A DNA stretch of 32,605 nt from Neobacillus sp. (GTDB lineage Bacteria > Bacillota > Bacilli > Bacillales > Cytobacillaceae): positions 1-32,605 of the forward strand of contig JAQSXG010000006.1 of the NCBI GenBank assembly GCA_029256785.1, read 5' to 3'. The translations under genes were made by a program, and so were the position numbers. Shown here in pieces: positions 22,300 to 31,569 of this stretch (within the stretch, counting starts at the first letter, position 1; the number at the start of each line of letters is the position of its first letter). Under the pieces are notes generated by a model. That model was not told the origin of the DNA and ran no database searches. It saw nothing but the letters and a program-made list of their open reading frames with translations.

Positions 22300-22932
22300 G
22301 TGGTGAGGGAAATAGAACTTACAAAGCGACAAGACCGAATAATCGAAATTGTAAAAGAAAACGGTCCAATTACCGGTGAGCAAATAGCCGAACAACTAAA
22401 CTTAACAAGAGCTACACTACGACCTGATTTGTCTATTTTAACGATGGCAGGATACTTAGATGCAAGACCGCGGGTTGGTTATTTCTATACAGGTAAATCA
22501 GGTAATCAGCTGTTAACAGAAAGTCTTCAAAAAATATACGTAAAAGACTACAAATCTATGCCAATAGTCGTAAAGGAAAATGTTTCTGTTTATGATGCGA
22601 TTTGCACAATGTTTCTTGAAGATGTCGGATCACTATTTATTGTAGATCATGATTCTCTTTTGGTAGGGGTGGTATCTCGGAAAGATTTGTTAAGAGCAAG
22701 CATTGGAAACCAAGAGCTCACTACTCTGCCGATCAATATCATTATGACGAGGATGCCAAATATAACCATGTGTGAAATGGACGACTTGTTAATAGATATC
22801 GCTAAAATCTTAATCGATAAACAAATTGATGCCTTACCAATTGTTAGAAACACAGATAAAGGTTTCGAAGTGATAGGGAGAATTACAAAAACAAATATTA
22901 CTAAAGCATTTGTTGCCTTAGAGAATGAGTAA
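22300..22932 (+). CDS. ccpN: CcpN-type transcriptional regulator (HTH + two CBS domains)
   Basis: HTH LTKRQDRIIEIVKENGPITGEQIAEQLNLTRATLRPDLSILTMAGYL; CBS domains; upstream of ppsR. Confidence 0.93.
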   Translation: MVREIELTKRQDRIIEIVKENGPITGEQIAEQLNLTRATLRPDLSILTMAGYLDARPRVGYFYTGKSGNQLLTESLQKIYVKDYKSMPIVVKENVSVYDAICTMFLEDVGSLFIVDHDSLLVGVVSRKDLLRASIGNQELTTLPINIIMTRMPNITMCEMDDLLIDIAKILIDKQIDALPIVRNTDKGFEVIGRITKTNITKAFVALENE

Positions 22933-22995
22933 TAACGATTGGTGGAAACCTGTTCTAGACAAGAAAATCAAACATAGAGGAGCTGTTGGGGAAGA

Positions 22996-23805
22996 ATGAG
23001 TGCGCAAATCATTTATGTAGTTTCTGATTCTGTCGGAGAAACGGCTGAGTTAGTCACAAAGGCAGCAATTAGCCAGTTTAATGGTTCGGGAATGACATTA
23101 AAGAGGTTTCCATATGTGGAAGAAACGGGACATATTGACGAGGTAATTTCTCTTGTTAAGATGGACCAAGCAATGATTGCCTTTACCCTAGTAAAACCAG
23201 ATATTCGTGAATATATGAAGAAAATGGCGGAACAATCAGGAATTCAGGCAGTCGATTTAATTGGGCCAATTATGGATCAAATCCAGCAATATAGCGGAAA
23301 AACTCCTTTATATGAACCAGGACTTGTTAGAAAACTAGATGAGGATTACTTTAAAAAGATTGAAGCTATTGAATTCGCGGTAAAATATGATGATGGACGT
23401 GATCCAAGAGGAATATTAAAAGCAGATATAGTTTTAATTGGTGTATCCAGAACGTCTAAGACCCCCTTATCACAGTATTTAGCGTTAAGACGGCTAAAGG
23501 TAGCGAATGTACCACTTGTACCTGAGGTGGACCCTCCTGAGGAGTTGTACAAGGTTCCTGCGGAGAAATGTTTCGGTTTGAAGATAAGCCCAGAAAAATT
23601 AAATAATATTAGACGCGAACGATTAATTTCTCTAGGTTTAAATGACAAAGCTAGTTATGCAAATATTGAAAGAATTCGTGATGAATTAACCTTCTTTGAT
23701 AAAATAGTTACCAAAATTAATTGCCCTGTAATAGATGTTACAAATAAGGCAGTGGAAGAAACTGCGAATGTTATTCTTAATAATGTTCATAAAAGGCCAA
23801 ACTAG
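22996..23805 (+). CDS. ppsR: PPDK regulatory protein (PpsR/DUF299 kinase-pyrophosphorylase, YqfL)
   Basis: [52 protein letters not shown]. Confidence 0.95.
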   Translation: MSAQIIYVVSDSVGETAELVTKAAISQFNGSGMTLKRFPYVEETGHIDEVISLVKMDQAMIAFTLVKPDIREYMKKMAEQSGIQAVDLIGPIMDQIQQYSGKTPLYEPGLVRKLDEDYFKKIEAIEFAVKYDDGRDPRGILKADIVLIGVSRTSKTPLSQYLALRRLKVANVPLVPEVDPPEELYKVPAEKCFGLKISPEKLNNIRRERLISLGLNDKASYANIERIRDELTFFDKIVTKINCPVIDVTNKAVEETANVILNNVHKRPN

Positions 23806-23831
23806 CACATAATCTTAGGATTATGTGTTTT
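23806..23831 (+). terminator. Intrinsic terminator after ppsR
   Basis: CACATAATC-TTAG-GATTATGTG followed by TTTTAT. Confidence 0.8.
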
Positions 23832-24071
23832 ATATATGGACTAAAAAAATTAAAAAAGTTATGGAAATATCATAATAAATGTACTATAATAAAAAATTGT
23901 GATAAAAATGTAATTTTTAGGTTTAGACTTGCATCTGAACGAATAAACTATTTATTGATAGATGTCAAGGAAACCCATAGAAAAAAATTCGACATTAATC
24001 CTTTCAATAAAAGTTGGCTGGCAAAGAAGGAATACGCGGCGTAATGTAGAATTAGTACTTATATAAAGGGC

Positions 24072-24436
24072 ATGCCCACGATTTTTGTCGATGGAGGTTC
24101 GTGTCCGGAGAAAGGAAAATGTCGAAATTGCTTCTAATTTTTTCCCTTAATGTTCTTTTTGTTTCTTCATATGCTCCCATGGGTTAACTTATATTACATA
24201 ATAACTGCAACATGGAATATGTTGAAGCCAGGAAGCTGCTTGACTTGTTTATCATGAAACAAGCCATACTGGGAGATATTACGGTTTTGCGTATCTATCT
24301 CTTCGAATTTATGTAAATGTAAGATTACCATTGGGGAATTCTGATTGAAGAAGCAGGAATTTAAACTGCACTTGACTTGCGCAGTGTTATTTGCAAAAGC
24401 AAGAAAAAGGGGTGTATGTAGTAAAGAGCCCAAATT
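24072..24436 (+). pseudogene. yqxD: Degraded YqxD/YaiI (DUF188, UPF0178) gene remnant
   Basis: Collinear fragments in different frames: MPTIFVDGGSCPEKGK, NVLFVSSYA, YVEARKLLDLFIMKQAILGDITV, and ALDLR/VLFAKARKRGVCSKEPK. These match the family pattern xIxVDADACPVKxE ... VxFVSSYA ... YVDxxKEAADLYIxNxxKxGDIxVTQD ... ALxxRxxSAKARRxGxxTKGPK; stops/frameshifts between fragments. Confidence 0.82.
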
Positions 24437-24484
24437 ATATAGTCCTTAGAGTCCAAAAAAATTATTAAGCAAATAACAATTTTT

Positions 24485-24492
24485 TTGTCGAA
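24485..24492 (+). promoter_or_regulatory. Spo0A box (TTGTCGAA) adjacent to a sigma-H-like promoter
   Basis: Exact TGTCGAA core at 24486-24492. Confidence 0.6.
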
Positions 24493-24496
24493 TTTT

Positions 24497-24524
24497 GCAG
24501 GAATTTAATTGTTGCTTGCAGAAT
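24497..24524 (+). promoter_or_regulatory. Candidate sigma-H promoter for dnaG-rpoD (GCAGGAATT-12-GCAGAAT)
   Basis: Matches RNAGGAWWT (24497-24505) and RNNGAAT (24518-24524) with a 12-nt spacer; dnaG ATG at 24588. Confidence 0.6.
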
Positions 24525-24587
24525 ATTATTTTTAGAAAAGCTATAAGCTCCTCTTAAAGAGCAAAAGGCAAAAATGGAGTTGTTTTC

Positions 24588-26396
24588 ATGGCAGATCGTA
24601 TTGCCGAAGAAAAAATCAGCCAAATTCGTCAGTCAGTTGATATTGTCGAGTTAATCAGCGATTATGTCCAACTAAAAAAACAGGGTCGAAATTACTTCGG
24701 ATTATGTCCTTTCCATGGAGAAAGCACCCCATCATTTTCTGTTTCATCTGACAAGCAAATATTCCATTGCTTTGGATGTGGAGCAGGCGGAAATGTTTTT
24801 TCATTTTTAATGGAACTTGAAGGTATCTCATTTCAAGAAGCAGCCATTAAGTTAGCTGATAAGGCAAATATTGACTTGCAGATAAACTCGATAGCAAATG
24901 GGAAAAAGGTTAATGTTTCTCCAGAGCTACAAGCGATGCTTGATGCACACGAGCTATTACTTAAATTTTACCACCATTTATTGGTAAACACAAAGGATGG
25001 GCAACATGCATTAGAGTATCTACTTCAAAGAGGCTTTACTAGAGAATCAATTGATAAATTTCAAATTGGCTATTCATTAAATTCCTGGGACTTTGTTTAT
25101 AAATTTCTTACAAAAAGAGGCTTTTCACCTGAAAAAATGGAAAAAGCCGGACTTATTATCAAGCGTGAGCGAGACGAGACTTTCTTTGATCGCTTTCGAG
25201 ATCGAATCATGTTTCCAATTTTTGACCGGAATGGCAAAACAATTGCCTTTTCAGGCAGAGCACTGGGTACCGATGAGCCCAAATATTTAAATAGTCCCGA
25301 AACTGCAATCTTTAACAAAAGTAAAATTTTATACAACTTTCATCAGGCTAAACCGAGTATTCGGAAATTACAGCATGTCGTACTCTTTGAAGGATTTGCT
25401 GATGTAATTGCTGCTGAGCGAGCAGGAATTGAAAATGGCGTTGCAACAATGGGAACATCATTAACCCAGGAGCATATTTCTTTAATCCGCCGACAAAATA
25501 TCCAGTTCGTAACCATTTGTTACGATTCAGATAAGCCAGGGATTGAGGCTGCATTTCGGGCTGGAACACTTCTTAATGAGGCTGATTGTCCAATAAAAGT
25601 AGCAATGATGCCAGATGGTTTAGATCCGGATGAATATATTAAGAAGTTTGGTCCGGAAAAGTTCCAAAAAGAAGTAATTGGGGCGAGTCTGACATGGATG
25701 TCATTTAAATTTCTTTATTTTCGAAGGGGAAAAAATCTTCAAAATGAAGGAGATAGGCTTGCGTATATAGAAGAAATACTTAAAGAAATTAGTACTCTGA
25801 CGAAAGCTGTAGAAAAGGATCATTATTTGCGTCAGCTGGCATCTGAATTCTCGCTTTCCTTGGATGCATTAAAACAGCAGCAAAAGCAAATATTCTTTTC
25901 TGAAAAGCGAAAGTCAAATAGTAGTACCACAAATAATAAACCTATATTTATACCCAAACAAGAGAATGAATTAAAACCGAAACATGTTACGGCGGAGAGG
26001 CGTTTAATTGCGCATATGTTAAAAAGCCGGGACGTTGCTTTTAAAGTTCAGGATTTGTTGAAGGGTAATACGTTTAACATCGATGAGCATCAAGCGATAA
26101 TAACCTATTTGTTGGGATTTTATGAAGATCATTTGGAGCCAGATTCAAGTTTATTCTTATCCTTTATCCAAGATGAAAACCTAAGAAGATTGGTTGTTAC
26201 AATTGAAATGATGTCTATTAACGATGAAATAAGTACACAAGAATTAACTGATTATATCAAACAGGTGTTGAATTATCAAAAATTGTTAAAGATAAAAGAA
26301 AAAGAAGTGGAAATGAAAGAAGCAGAGCGGCAAAGTGATATGAAAAGAGCACTTGCAATTGGTACTGAAATTAATCAGTTGCGTAAATCGCTATAA
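24588..26396 (+). CDS. dnaG: DNA primase
   Basis: Zinc finger CPFHGESTPSFSVSSDKQIFHCFGCGAGGNVFSFLME; TOPRIM LFEGFADVIAA...GTSLTQEH. Confidence 0.98.
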   Translation: MADRIAEEKISQIRQSVDIVELISDYVQLKKQGRNYFGLCPFHGESTPSFSVSSDKQIFHCFGCGAGGNVFSFLMELEGISFQEAAIKLADKANIDLQINSIANGKKVNVSPELQAMLDAHELLLKFYHHLLVNTKDGQHALEYLLQRGFTRESIDKFQIGYSLNSWDFVYKFLTKRGFSPEKMEKAGLIIKRERDETFFDRFRDRIMFPIFDRNGKTIAFSGRALGTDEPKYLNSPETAIFNKSKILYNFHQAKPSIRKLQHVVLFEGFADVIAAERAGIENGVATMGTSLTQEHISLIRRQNIQFVTICYDSDKPGIEAAFRAGTLLNEADCPIKVAMMPDGLDPDEYIKKFGPEKFQKEVIGASLTWMSFKFLYFRRGKNLQNEGDRLAYIEEILKEISTLTKAVEKDHYLRQLASEFSLSLDALKQQQKQIFFSEKRKSNSSTTNNKPIFIPKQENELKPKHVTAERRLIAHMLKSRDVAFKVQDLLKGNTFNIDEHQAIITYLLGFYEDHLEPDSSLFLSFIQDENLRRLVVTIEMMSINDEISTQELTDYIKQVLNYQKLLKIKEKEVEMKEAERQSDMKRALAIGTEINQLRKSL

Positions 26397-26438
26397 ATTC
26401 CATTTTTAATGTCTTTGATTCTGGAAGGAGGGGGACAT

Positions 26439-27569
26439 ATGGCTGAAAAATCGGCCCGTTCAAAAGAGGCAACTGAAAATGAGTTGACCTTAGAACAAGT
26501 TAAAGACCAGTTGGTTGAACTGGGAAAAAAAACCGGTGTCCTGGCCCATGATGATATTGCTGAGAAATTAGCTAATTTTGATTTAGATTCTGAGCATATG
26601 GATGAATTCCTAGAATTCCTCAGTGAGCAAGGGATTGAATTAGTTGGTGAAAGTGACGAGGAAGGTCCAAGTCCTAAAAAGTTAGCAAAAGAAGATGATG
26701 ATGAGTTTGATTTAAATGACTTAAGTGTTCCTCCTGGAGTTAAAATTAATGATCCAGTTCGTATGTACTTAAAAGAGATTGGCCGCGTTGATTTACTTTC
26801 TGGGGAAGAAGAAATCAGACTAGCTAATCGCATTGAAGAAGGCGATGAAGAAGCAAAACGCCGTCTTGCTGAAGCAAACCTTCGACTTGTTGTAAGTATC
26901 GCGAAGCGTTATGTTGGCCGTGGAATGTTATTTCTTGATCTCATTCAAGAAGGAAATATGGGTTTAATCAAAGCGGTTGAAAAATTTGATTACCGCAAAG
27001 GATTTAAATTTAGTACCTATGCGACATGGTGGATTCGTCAAGCTATCACTCGTGCAATAGCTGACCAAGCCAGAACGATTCGTATCCCTGTTCATATGGT
27101 TGAAACCATTAACAAGTTAATTCGCGTTCAGCGTCAATTACTACAAGACTTAGGTCGCGAACCAACTCCTGAAGAAATTGGGGAAGATATGGACTTAACC
27201 CCCGATAAGGTTAGAGAGATTTTGAAAATCGCTCAGGAACCGGTTTCACTTGAAACACCAATTGGTGAAGAGGATGATTCACATCTTGGTGATTTCATCG
27301 AAGATCAGGATGCAACATCGCCATCAGAACATGCTGCCTACGAACTATTAAAAGAACAGCTTGAAGATGTTCTAGATACCCTTACTGATCGTGAAGAAAA
27401 CGTATTGCGTTTACGTTTTGGTTTAGATGACGGACGCACTCGTACCCTTGAAGAAGTTGGAAAAGTTTTCGGTGTAACTCGTGAACGAATTCGCCAAATT
27501 GAAGCAAAAGCACTGCGTAAGTTACGACATCCAAGTCGAAGCAAGCGCTTGAAAGACTTTTTAGAATAG
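26439..27569 (+). CDS. rpoD: RNA polymerase primary sigma factor SigA/RpoD
   Basis: [124 protein letters not shown]; strong SD before ATG 26439. Confidence 0.99.
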   Translation: MAEKSARSKEATENELTLEQVKDQLVELGKKTGVLAHDDIAEKLANFDLDSEHMDEFLEFLSEQGIELVGESDEEGPSPKKLAKEDDDEFDLNDLSVPPGVKINDPVRMYLKEIGRVDLLSGEEEIRLANRIEEGDEEAKRRLAEANLRLVVSIAKRYVGRGMLFLDLIQEGNMGLIKAVEKFDYRKGFKFSTYATWWIRQAITRAIADQARTIRIPVHMVETINKLIRVQRQLLQDLGREPTPEEIGEDMDLTPDKVREILKIAQEPVSLETPIGEEDDSHLGDFIEDQDATSPSEHAAYELLKEQLEDVLDTLTDREENVLRLRFGLDDGRTRTLEEVGKVFGVTRERIRQIEAKALRKLRHPSRSKRLKDFLE

Positions 27570-27591
27570 AAATTCTCTTTAATGAAAAAAT

Positions 27592-27632
27592 GTAGTTTAC
27601 TTCTATAAACAGGGGTAAACTATTTTTTTTGT
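27592..27632 (+). terminator. Intrinsic terminator after rpoD
   Basis: TAGTTTAC...GTAAACTA followed by TTTTTTTT. Confidence 0.75.
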
Positions 27633-27665
27633 CTTATTATGTTAAAGGTTTGAGAAGAGGGCTAA

Positions 27666-27680
27666 ATGTAAGCACTTTCT
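27666..27680 (+). promoter_or_regulatory. cre-like site (ATGTAAGCACTTTCT), one mismatch to WTGNAANCGNWNNCW
   Basis: Direct consensus comparison. Confidence 0.4.
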
Positions 27681-27822
27681 TGTACTCATTTTACTGAATT
27701 GTCTTTCACTTTGCAAATAGTCATAAAAAATATTTTCTCTTTAATTATTTGTCGCCTATACCTATAATACTTTATTTTTATCTGTTTTTGAACAATATAA
27801 TTTATTTAAAATTTTTTTAATG

Positions 27823-27852
27823 TTGGGAAAATAGGTACTCCCCAAGTATAAT
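27823..27852 (+). promoter_or_regulatory. Candidate sigma-A promoter for the acyl-CoA dehydrogenase gene (TTGGGA-18-TATAAT)
   Basis: -35 TTGGGA 27823-27828, -10 TATAAT 27847-27852. Confidence 0.65.
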
Positions 27853-27856
27853 AATA

Positions 27857-27871
27857 TAGTAAGCGCATTCA
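27857..27871 (+). promoter_or_regulatory. cre-like site (TAGTAAGCGCATTCA) overlapping the predicted transcription start
   Basis: One mismatch to WTGNAANCGNWNNCW, just downstream of the -10. Confidence 0.5.
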
Positions 27872-27896
27872 AAGGTTATACTGGGGGGATTAATTA

Positions 27897-29036
27897 ATGA
27901 ACTTTGATTTAACTGCAGAACAAGAAATGATCAAAAAGACCATACGCGAGTTTGCTGACGAAGAAGTCGCACCTGGAGCGTTGAGTCGTGATCGAAATAA
28001 ACAGTTTCCAGTGGATGTTTTTAAGAAATTATCTGAAATGGGTATGATGGGTCTTCCGTTCCCGGAGGAATATGGCGGGGCTGGGGCAGATACAATTAGC
28101 TTTGCTATTGTTACTGAGGAGCTTAGCAGGGCCTGTGGCTCGACAGGAATCACCTATTCGGCACATATTTCTTTAGGTGGAGCACCGTTACATTTATTTG
28201 GTACGAAAGAACAGAAGCAAGAGTTTTTAACACCTATTTGTACGGGTGAATCTTTTGGTGCATTTGGCTTAACAGAGCCAAATGCTGGTTCTGATGCAGG
28301 TGGTACGAGAACTTCTGCAGTAGTTGAAAATGGAGAATTTATTATTAACGGAAACAAATGTTTTATTACAAATGCTAGTTATGCAAAACATCTTGCTTTA
28401 ACAGCAGTAACAGATTTAAATAATGGGAAAAAGGAAATTAGCGCAATCATTGTACCAACAGATGCAGTGGGTTTTACTATTATTGATAATTACGAAAAAA
28501 TGGGTTTAAATGCTTCAAATACTACTGAGCTAGTTTTAGAGGATGTACATGTACCTGTTGATTATTTGTTGGGGAAAAAGGGTGAGGGCTTTAAACAATT
28601 CCTAACAACATTGGATGGGGGGCGGATTGGAATTGGTGCGATGGCAGTAGGGATCGCTCAAGGTGCTTACGAAAAGGCTCTTCAGTATACAAAAGAGCGG
28701 AAGCAATTTGGAAAGTCCATTTCCTCCTTCCAAGCCGTTCAATTTAAGCTTGCCGATATGGCATTAAAAATTGAGTTGGCTCGTAATATGGTCTACAAAG
28801 CAGCATGGCTCAAAGATCAAGGGAGGCCATTCGGCAAGGAAGCAGCCATGTGTAAACTTTTTGCCTCAGAAATATGTATGGAAGTAACAAATCAAGCCGT
28901 CCAATTACATGGGGGATATGGGTATATGAAGGAATATCATGTAGAGCGAATGATGCGTGATGCGAAGCTTTTAGAAATTGGGGAGGGTACTTCAGAAATT
29001 CAAAGGACCGTCATTGCCAGATTAATTGGTTGTTAA
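27897..29036 (+). CDS. Acyl-CoA dehydrogenase (short-chain/butyryl type)
   Basis: MNFDLTAEQEMIKKTIREFADEEVAPGA, FGLTEPNAGSDAGGTRTSA, GGYGYMKEYHVERMMRDAKLLEIGEGTSEIQRTVIARLI; GGGGGG SD. Confidence 0.96.
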   Translation: MNFDLTAEQEMIKKTIREFADEEVAPGALSRDRNKQFPVDVFKKLSEMGMMGLPFPEEYGGAGADTISFAIVTEELSRACGSTGITYSAHISLGGAPLHLFGTKEQKQEFLTPICTGESFGAFGLTEPNAGSDAGGTRTSAVVENGEFIINGNKCFITNASYAKHLALTAVTDLNNGKKEISAIIVPTDAVGFTIIDNYEKMGLNASNTTELVLEDVHVPVDYLLGKKGEGFKQFLTTLDGGRIGIGAMAVGIAQGAYEKALQYTKERKQFGKSISSFQAVQFKLADMALKIELARNMVYKAAWLKDQGRPFGKEAAMCKLFASEICMEVTNQAVQLHGGYGYMKEYHVERMMRDAKLLEIGEGTSEIQRTVIARLIGC

Positions 29037-29049
29037 TAAGTAAAATAGG

Positions 29050-29106
29050 GAAGGTTAATAGGGTGTTGGATTTAACTGAAAATCCCATCCTGTTAACCTT
29101 TTTATA
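29050..29106 (+). terminator. Intrinsic terminator after the acyl-CoA dehydrogenase gene
   Basis: AAGGTTAATAGGGTG...CATCCTGTTAACCTTTTT long imperfect inverted repeat. Confidence 0.65.
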
Positions 29107-29225
29107 AATATTATCGTGCTAAAGTATGTTTAGGTCTTTTCCTTCTTGTATTTTTAAAGTAAAATAGAAGTTGTTTGTAGAGTTAGTATTGTTTACAGTT
29201 ATACGTACATAAGGGAGGTTATATT

Positions 29226-29588
29226 ATGAAACGAAATCCACTTATTCCTTTCGCTCTCATTGCGGTTGTCGGAATCGGACTAATGTTCTTATTCTCTTTC
29301 AAAGGCCTCGGAGATAGCAAAGAACTAGCCAAGGAAAAAGAAGGCGGTACTGAAACGACAGAACAAGTTGCAGCGAAGCCTGAAGATACGTACAAGTCGT
29401 CTTGTATTGGCTGTCACGGCGGTAACTATGAAGGTGGAATGGGTCCAGCACTAACAGGTGTTGGTGATCGACTCGAAAAAGAGACAATCATGGACATCGT
29501 GGTTAGTGGTAAAGGGGACATGCCTGGGGGTATGGTAAAGCCAGAACAAGCTGAAGCAATGGCTGATTGGTTAGCCACTTTGAAGTAA
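29226..29588 (+). CDS. cccA: Membrane-anchored cytochrome c-550
   Basis: N-terminal TM, haem motif CIGCHGGNYEGGMGPAL, axial Met in MPGGM; syntenic with sigA. Confidence 0.94.
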   Translation: MKRNPLIPFALIAVVGIGLMFLFSFKGLGDSKELAKEKEGGTETTEQVAAKPEDTYKSSCIGCHGGNYEGGMGPALTGVGDRLEKETIMDIVVSGKGDMPGGMVKPEQAEAMADWLATLK

Positions 29589-29606
29589 AAATTTTATTAC
29601 AGAAAG

Positions 29607-29638
29607 GTCCTTTGCATATGTAAAGGACTTTTTTTATA
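29607..29638 (+). terminator. Intrinsic terminator after cccA
   Basis: GTCCTTT-GCATATGT-AAAGGACTTTTTTT. Confidence 0.85.
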
Positions 29639-29687
29639 CTGTAATTAGATAAAGTTAATACATAAATCAGATTAAGGTGTGGTGTTT

Positions 29688-30419
29688 TTGAATACAGATC
29701 GATTATCAGCGCGCTTAGGGGCGGTTGCAAAGTATGTTCCAAACGGGTCACGGGTGGCAGACATAGGTTCTGACCATGCCTATTTACCATGTTATCTTAT
29801 AAAAAACGAACAAATTTCATATGCAATTGCAGGGGAAGTGGTATTGGGACCGTTTCAGTCTGCAGAAAGGAATGTTTTATCTGAGGGTTTAGCTGATAAA
29901 ATATCTGTACGAATGGGTGATGGTTTAGCTGTAATCCAGCCTGATGAGGTAGATTGTGTTACCATTGCTGGAATGGGTGGCAGCTTAATTGCTAATATTT
30001 TAGAACAAGGTAAAGAAAAACTTGAGTCTGTACAACGACTTGTCCTTCAACCAAATATTAACGCGATCTCAATACGTTCATGGTTGATTGAAAATAAGTG
30101 GGAATTGGTAGCAGAAGAGATACTTGAAGAAGACGGAAAGATATATGAAGTTATAGTTGCTGAAAAAGGGGATCCTTATAACCCATATTTTCCTGAACAA
30201 ATGGAAAGGGATCTATTGTTTGGACCTTTCTTACTTCAAAGAAAAGAAGAAGCATTTATGAAAAAATGGAGCTTGGAACAGAAGAATTGGCAGAGGATAT
30301 ACGAGCAGCTTGAAGTGGCTACACCCTCTGTTGAAACGGAAGAAAAAAAACAGCAGCTCTTATCGCAACTAAAGCTTGCAGAGGAGGTATTGAGTGATGA
30401 AGATAGCGAACGGACATGA
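29688..30419 (+). CDS. trmK: tRNA (adenine22-N1)-methyltransferase TrmK; TTG 29688 or GTG 29679 start
   Basis: RLSARLGAVAKYVPNGSRVADIGSDHAYLPCYLI, VTIAGMGGSLIANIL. Confidence 0.94.
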   Translation: MNTDRLSARLGAVAKYVPNGSRVADIGSDHAYLPCYLIKNEQISYAIAGEVVLGPFQSAERNVLSEGLADKISVRMGDGLAVIQPDEVDCVTIAGMGGSLIANILEQGKEKLESVQRLVLQPNINAISIRSWLIENKWELVAEEILEEDGKIYEVIVAEKGDPYNPYFPEQMERDLLFGPFLLQRKEEAFMKKWSLEQKNWQRIYEQLEVATPSVETEEKKQQLLSQLKLAEEVLSDEDSERT

Positions 30420-31512
30420 AATCATTCAACTTTTTGAAAAGTTCTCTCCAAAAGGGTTGGCGATGGAGGGAGATAAAATTGGTCTTCAAGTAGGGCGTTT
30501 GAGTAAGAAAGTGGATCGAGTTATGATAGCGTTAGATGTACTAGAGGAAGTTATTGATGAAGCGATAGCGAATAATGTCCAGTTAATTATTGCTCATCAT
30601 CCACCAATCTTTCGACCGTTAAAAAAGGTCATCACCGATACCGTCCCAGGAAGAATGATTGAAAAGCTATTGAAGCATGATATTGCTGTATATGCGGCTC
30701 ACACGAATCTGGACGTAGCGGAAGGCGGAGTGAATGATTTACTTGCTGATGCCCTTGGAATAGAGCAGACAGAAGTATTGGTGCCTACATATGAAAAGAA
30801 GCTAAAAAAAATTGTAGTATTTGTTCCTAAAAGCAATGTAGAGCAGGTTATAGATGCTTTGGGTAATGCTGGGGCGGGGCATATTGGCAATTATAGTCAT
30901 TGTTCCTTTTCAACCGATGGCAATGGTCGTTTTTTACCTGGAGAAAATACAAATCCAACCATTGGGAAACAAGGTCAAATAGAATCGGTTGAAGAGGTTC
31001 GGATTGAAACGATTGTTCCAGAGCTTCAGCTTAAGAAGGTAGTAACGGCTATGATTAAGGCACATCCATATGAAGAAGTGGCCTATGATGTGTACCCTGT
31101 AGACAACCAGGGGGAAGTACTTGGACTTGGCAGGATTGGTAAGGTAAATGAAATGACTTTGGCGGAATTCGCTGAAACGGTTAAAACAGCTCTTGATGTT
31201 AAAACCGTTCGTGTTGTGGGTGATTTAAACTCAAAAGTAAAAAAAGTGGCGGTTTTAGGTGGGGATGGAAATAAATATTTCATGCATGCCAAATTTAAAG
31301 GAGCAGACGTATATGTAACAGGTGACATTTATTATCATACGGCACATGATGCGATGATGGAAGGCCTGAACATAATTGATCCAGGACATAATGTAGAGAA
31401 AATCATGAAAATGGGACTAACCAATGTGTTGAAAAAAATGTGTATGGAATCGGGATATGACGTTGAAATTTTCCCTTCAAAAGTAAACACTGATCCATTT
31501 CAAATCATTTAA
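30397..31512 (+). CDS. yqfO: Nif3-like dinuclear metal centre protein (YqfO, with PII-like insert)
   Basis: VQLIIAHHPPIFRPLKKV, YAAHTNLDVAEGGVNDLLADALG, DVYVTGDIYYHTAHDAM, IDPGH; overlaps the trmK end. Confidence 0.94.
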   Translation: MKIANGHEIIQLFEKFSPKGLAMEGDKIGLQVGRLSKKVDRVMIALDVLEEVIDEAIANNVQLIIAHHPPIFRPLKKVITDTVPGRMIEKLLKHDIAVYAAHTNLDVAEGGVNDLLADALGIEQTEVLVPTYEKKLKKIVVFVPKSNVEQVIDALGNAGAGHIGNYSHCSFSTDGNGRFLPGENTNPTIGKQGQIESVEEVRIETIVPELQLKKVVTAMIKAHPYEEVAYDVYPVDNQGEVLGLGRIGKVNEMTLAEFAETVKTALDVKTVRVVGDLNSKVKKVAVLGGDGNKYFMHAKFKGADVYVTGDIYYHTAHDAMMEGLNIIDPGHNVEKIMKMGLTNVLKKMCMESGYDVEIFPSKVNTDPFQII

Positions 31513-31522
31513 ATTTATAAAC

Positions 31523-31561
31523 AAAAACAGTCCTTCAAAAAAATATGAAGGACTGTTTTTT
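31523..31561. terminator. Bidirectional terminator between yqfO and ispH
   Basis: AAAAACAGTCCTTCA-AAAAAATA-TGAAGGACTGTTTTT perfect stem. Confidence 0.9.
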
Positions 31562-31569
31562 ACTAATTA

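Noticed and set aside
23823-24044. 73-aa ORF MCFIYGLKKLKKLWKYHNKC...AKKEYAA downstream of ppsR
   Set aside because: Its ATG lies inside the ppsR terminator hairpin (23806-23831), no SD, very Lys/Asn/Ile-rich as expected for AT-rich non-coding DNA. The C-terminal half (LASERINYLLIDVKETHRKKFDINPFNKSW) looks less random, but I recognise no family, so I do not call it.
24109-24145. Possible second sigma-H -35 (AAAGGAAAA) next to the Spo0A core at 24120
   Set aside because: No GAAT-type -10 at proper spacing (TTCTAAT instead).
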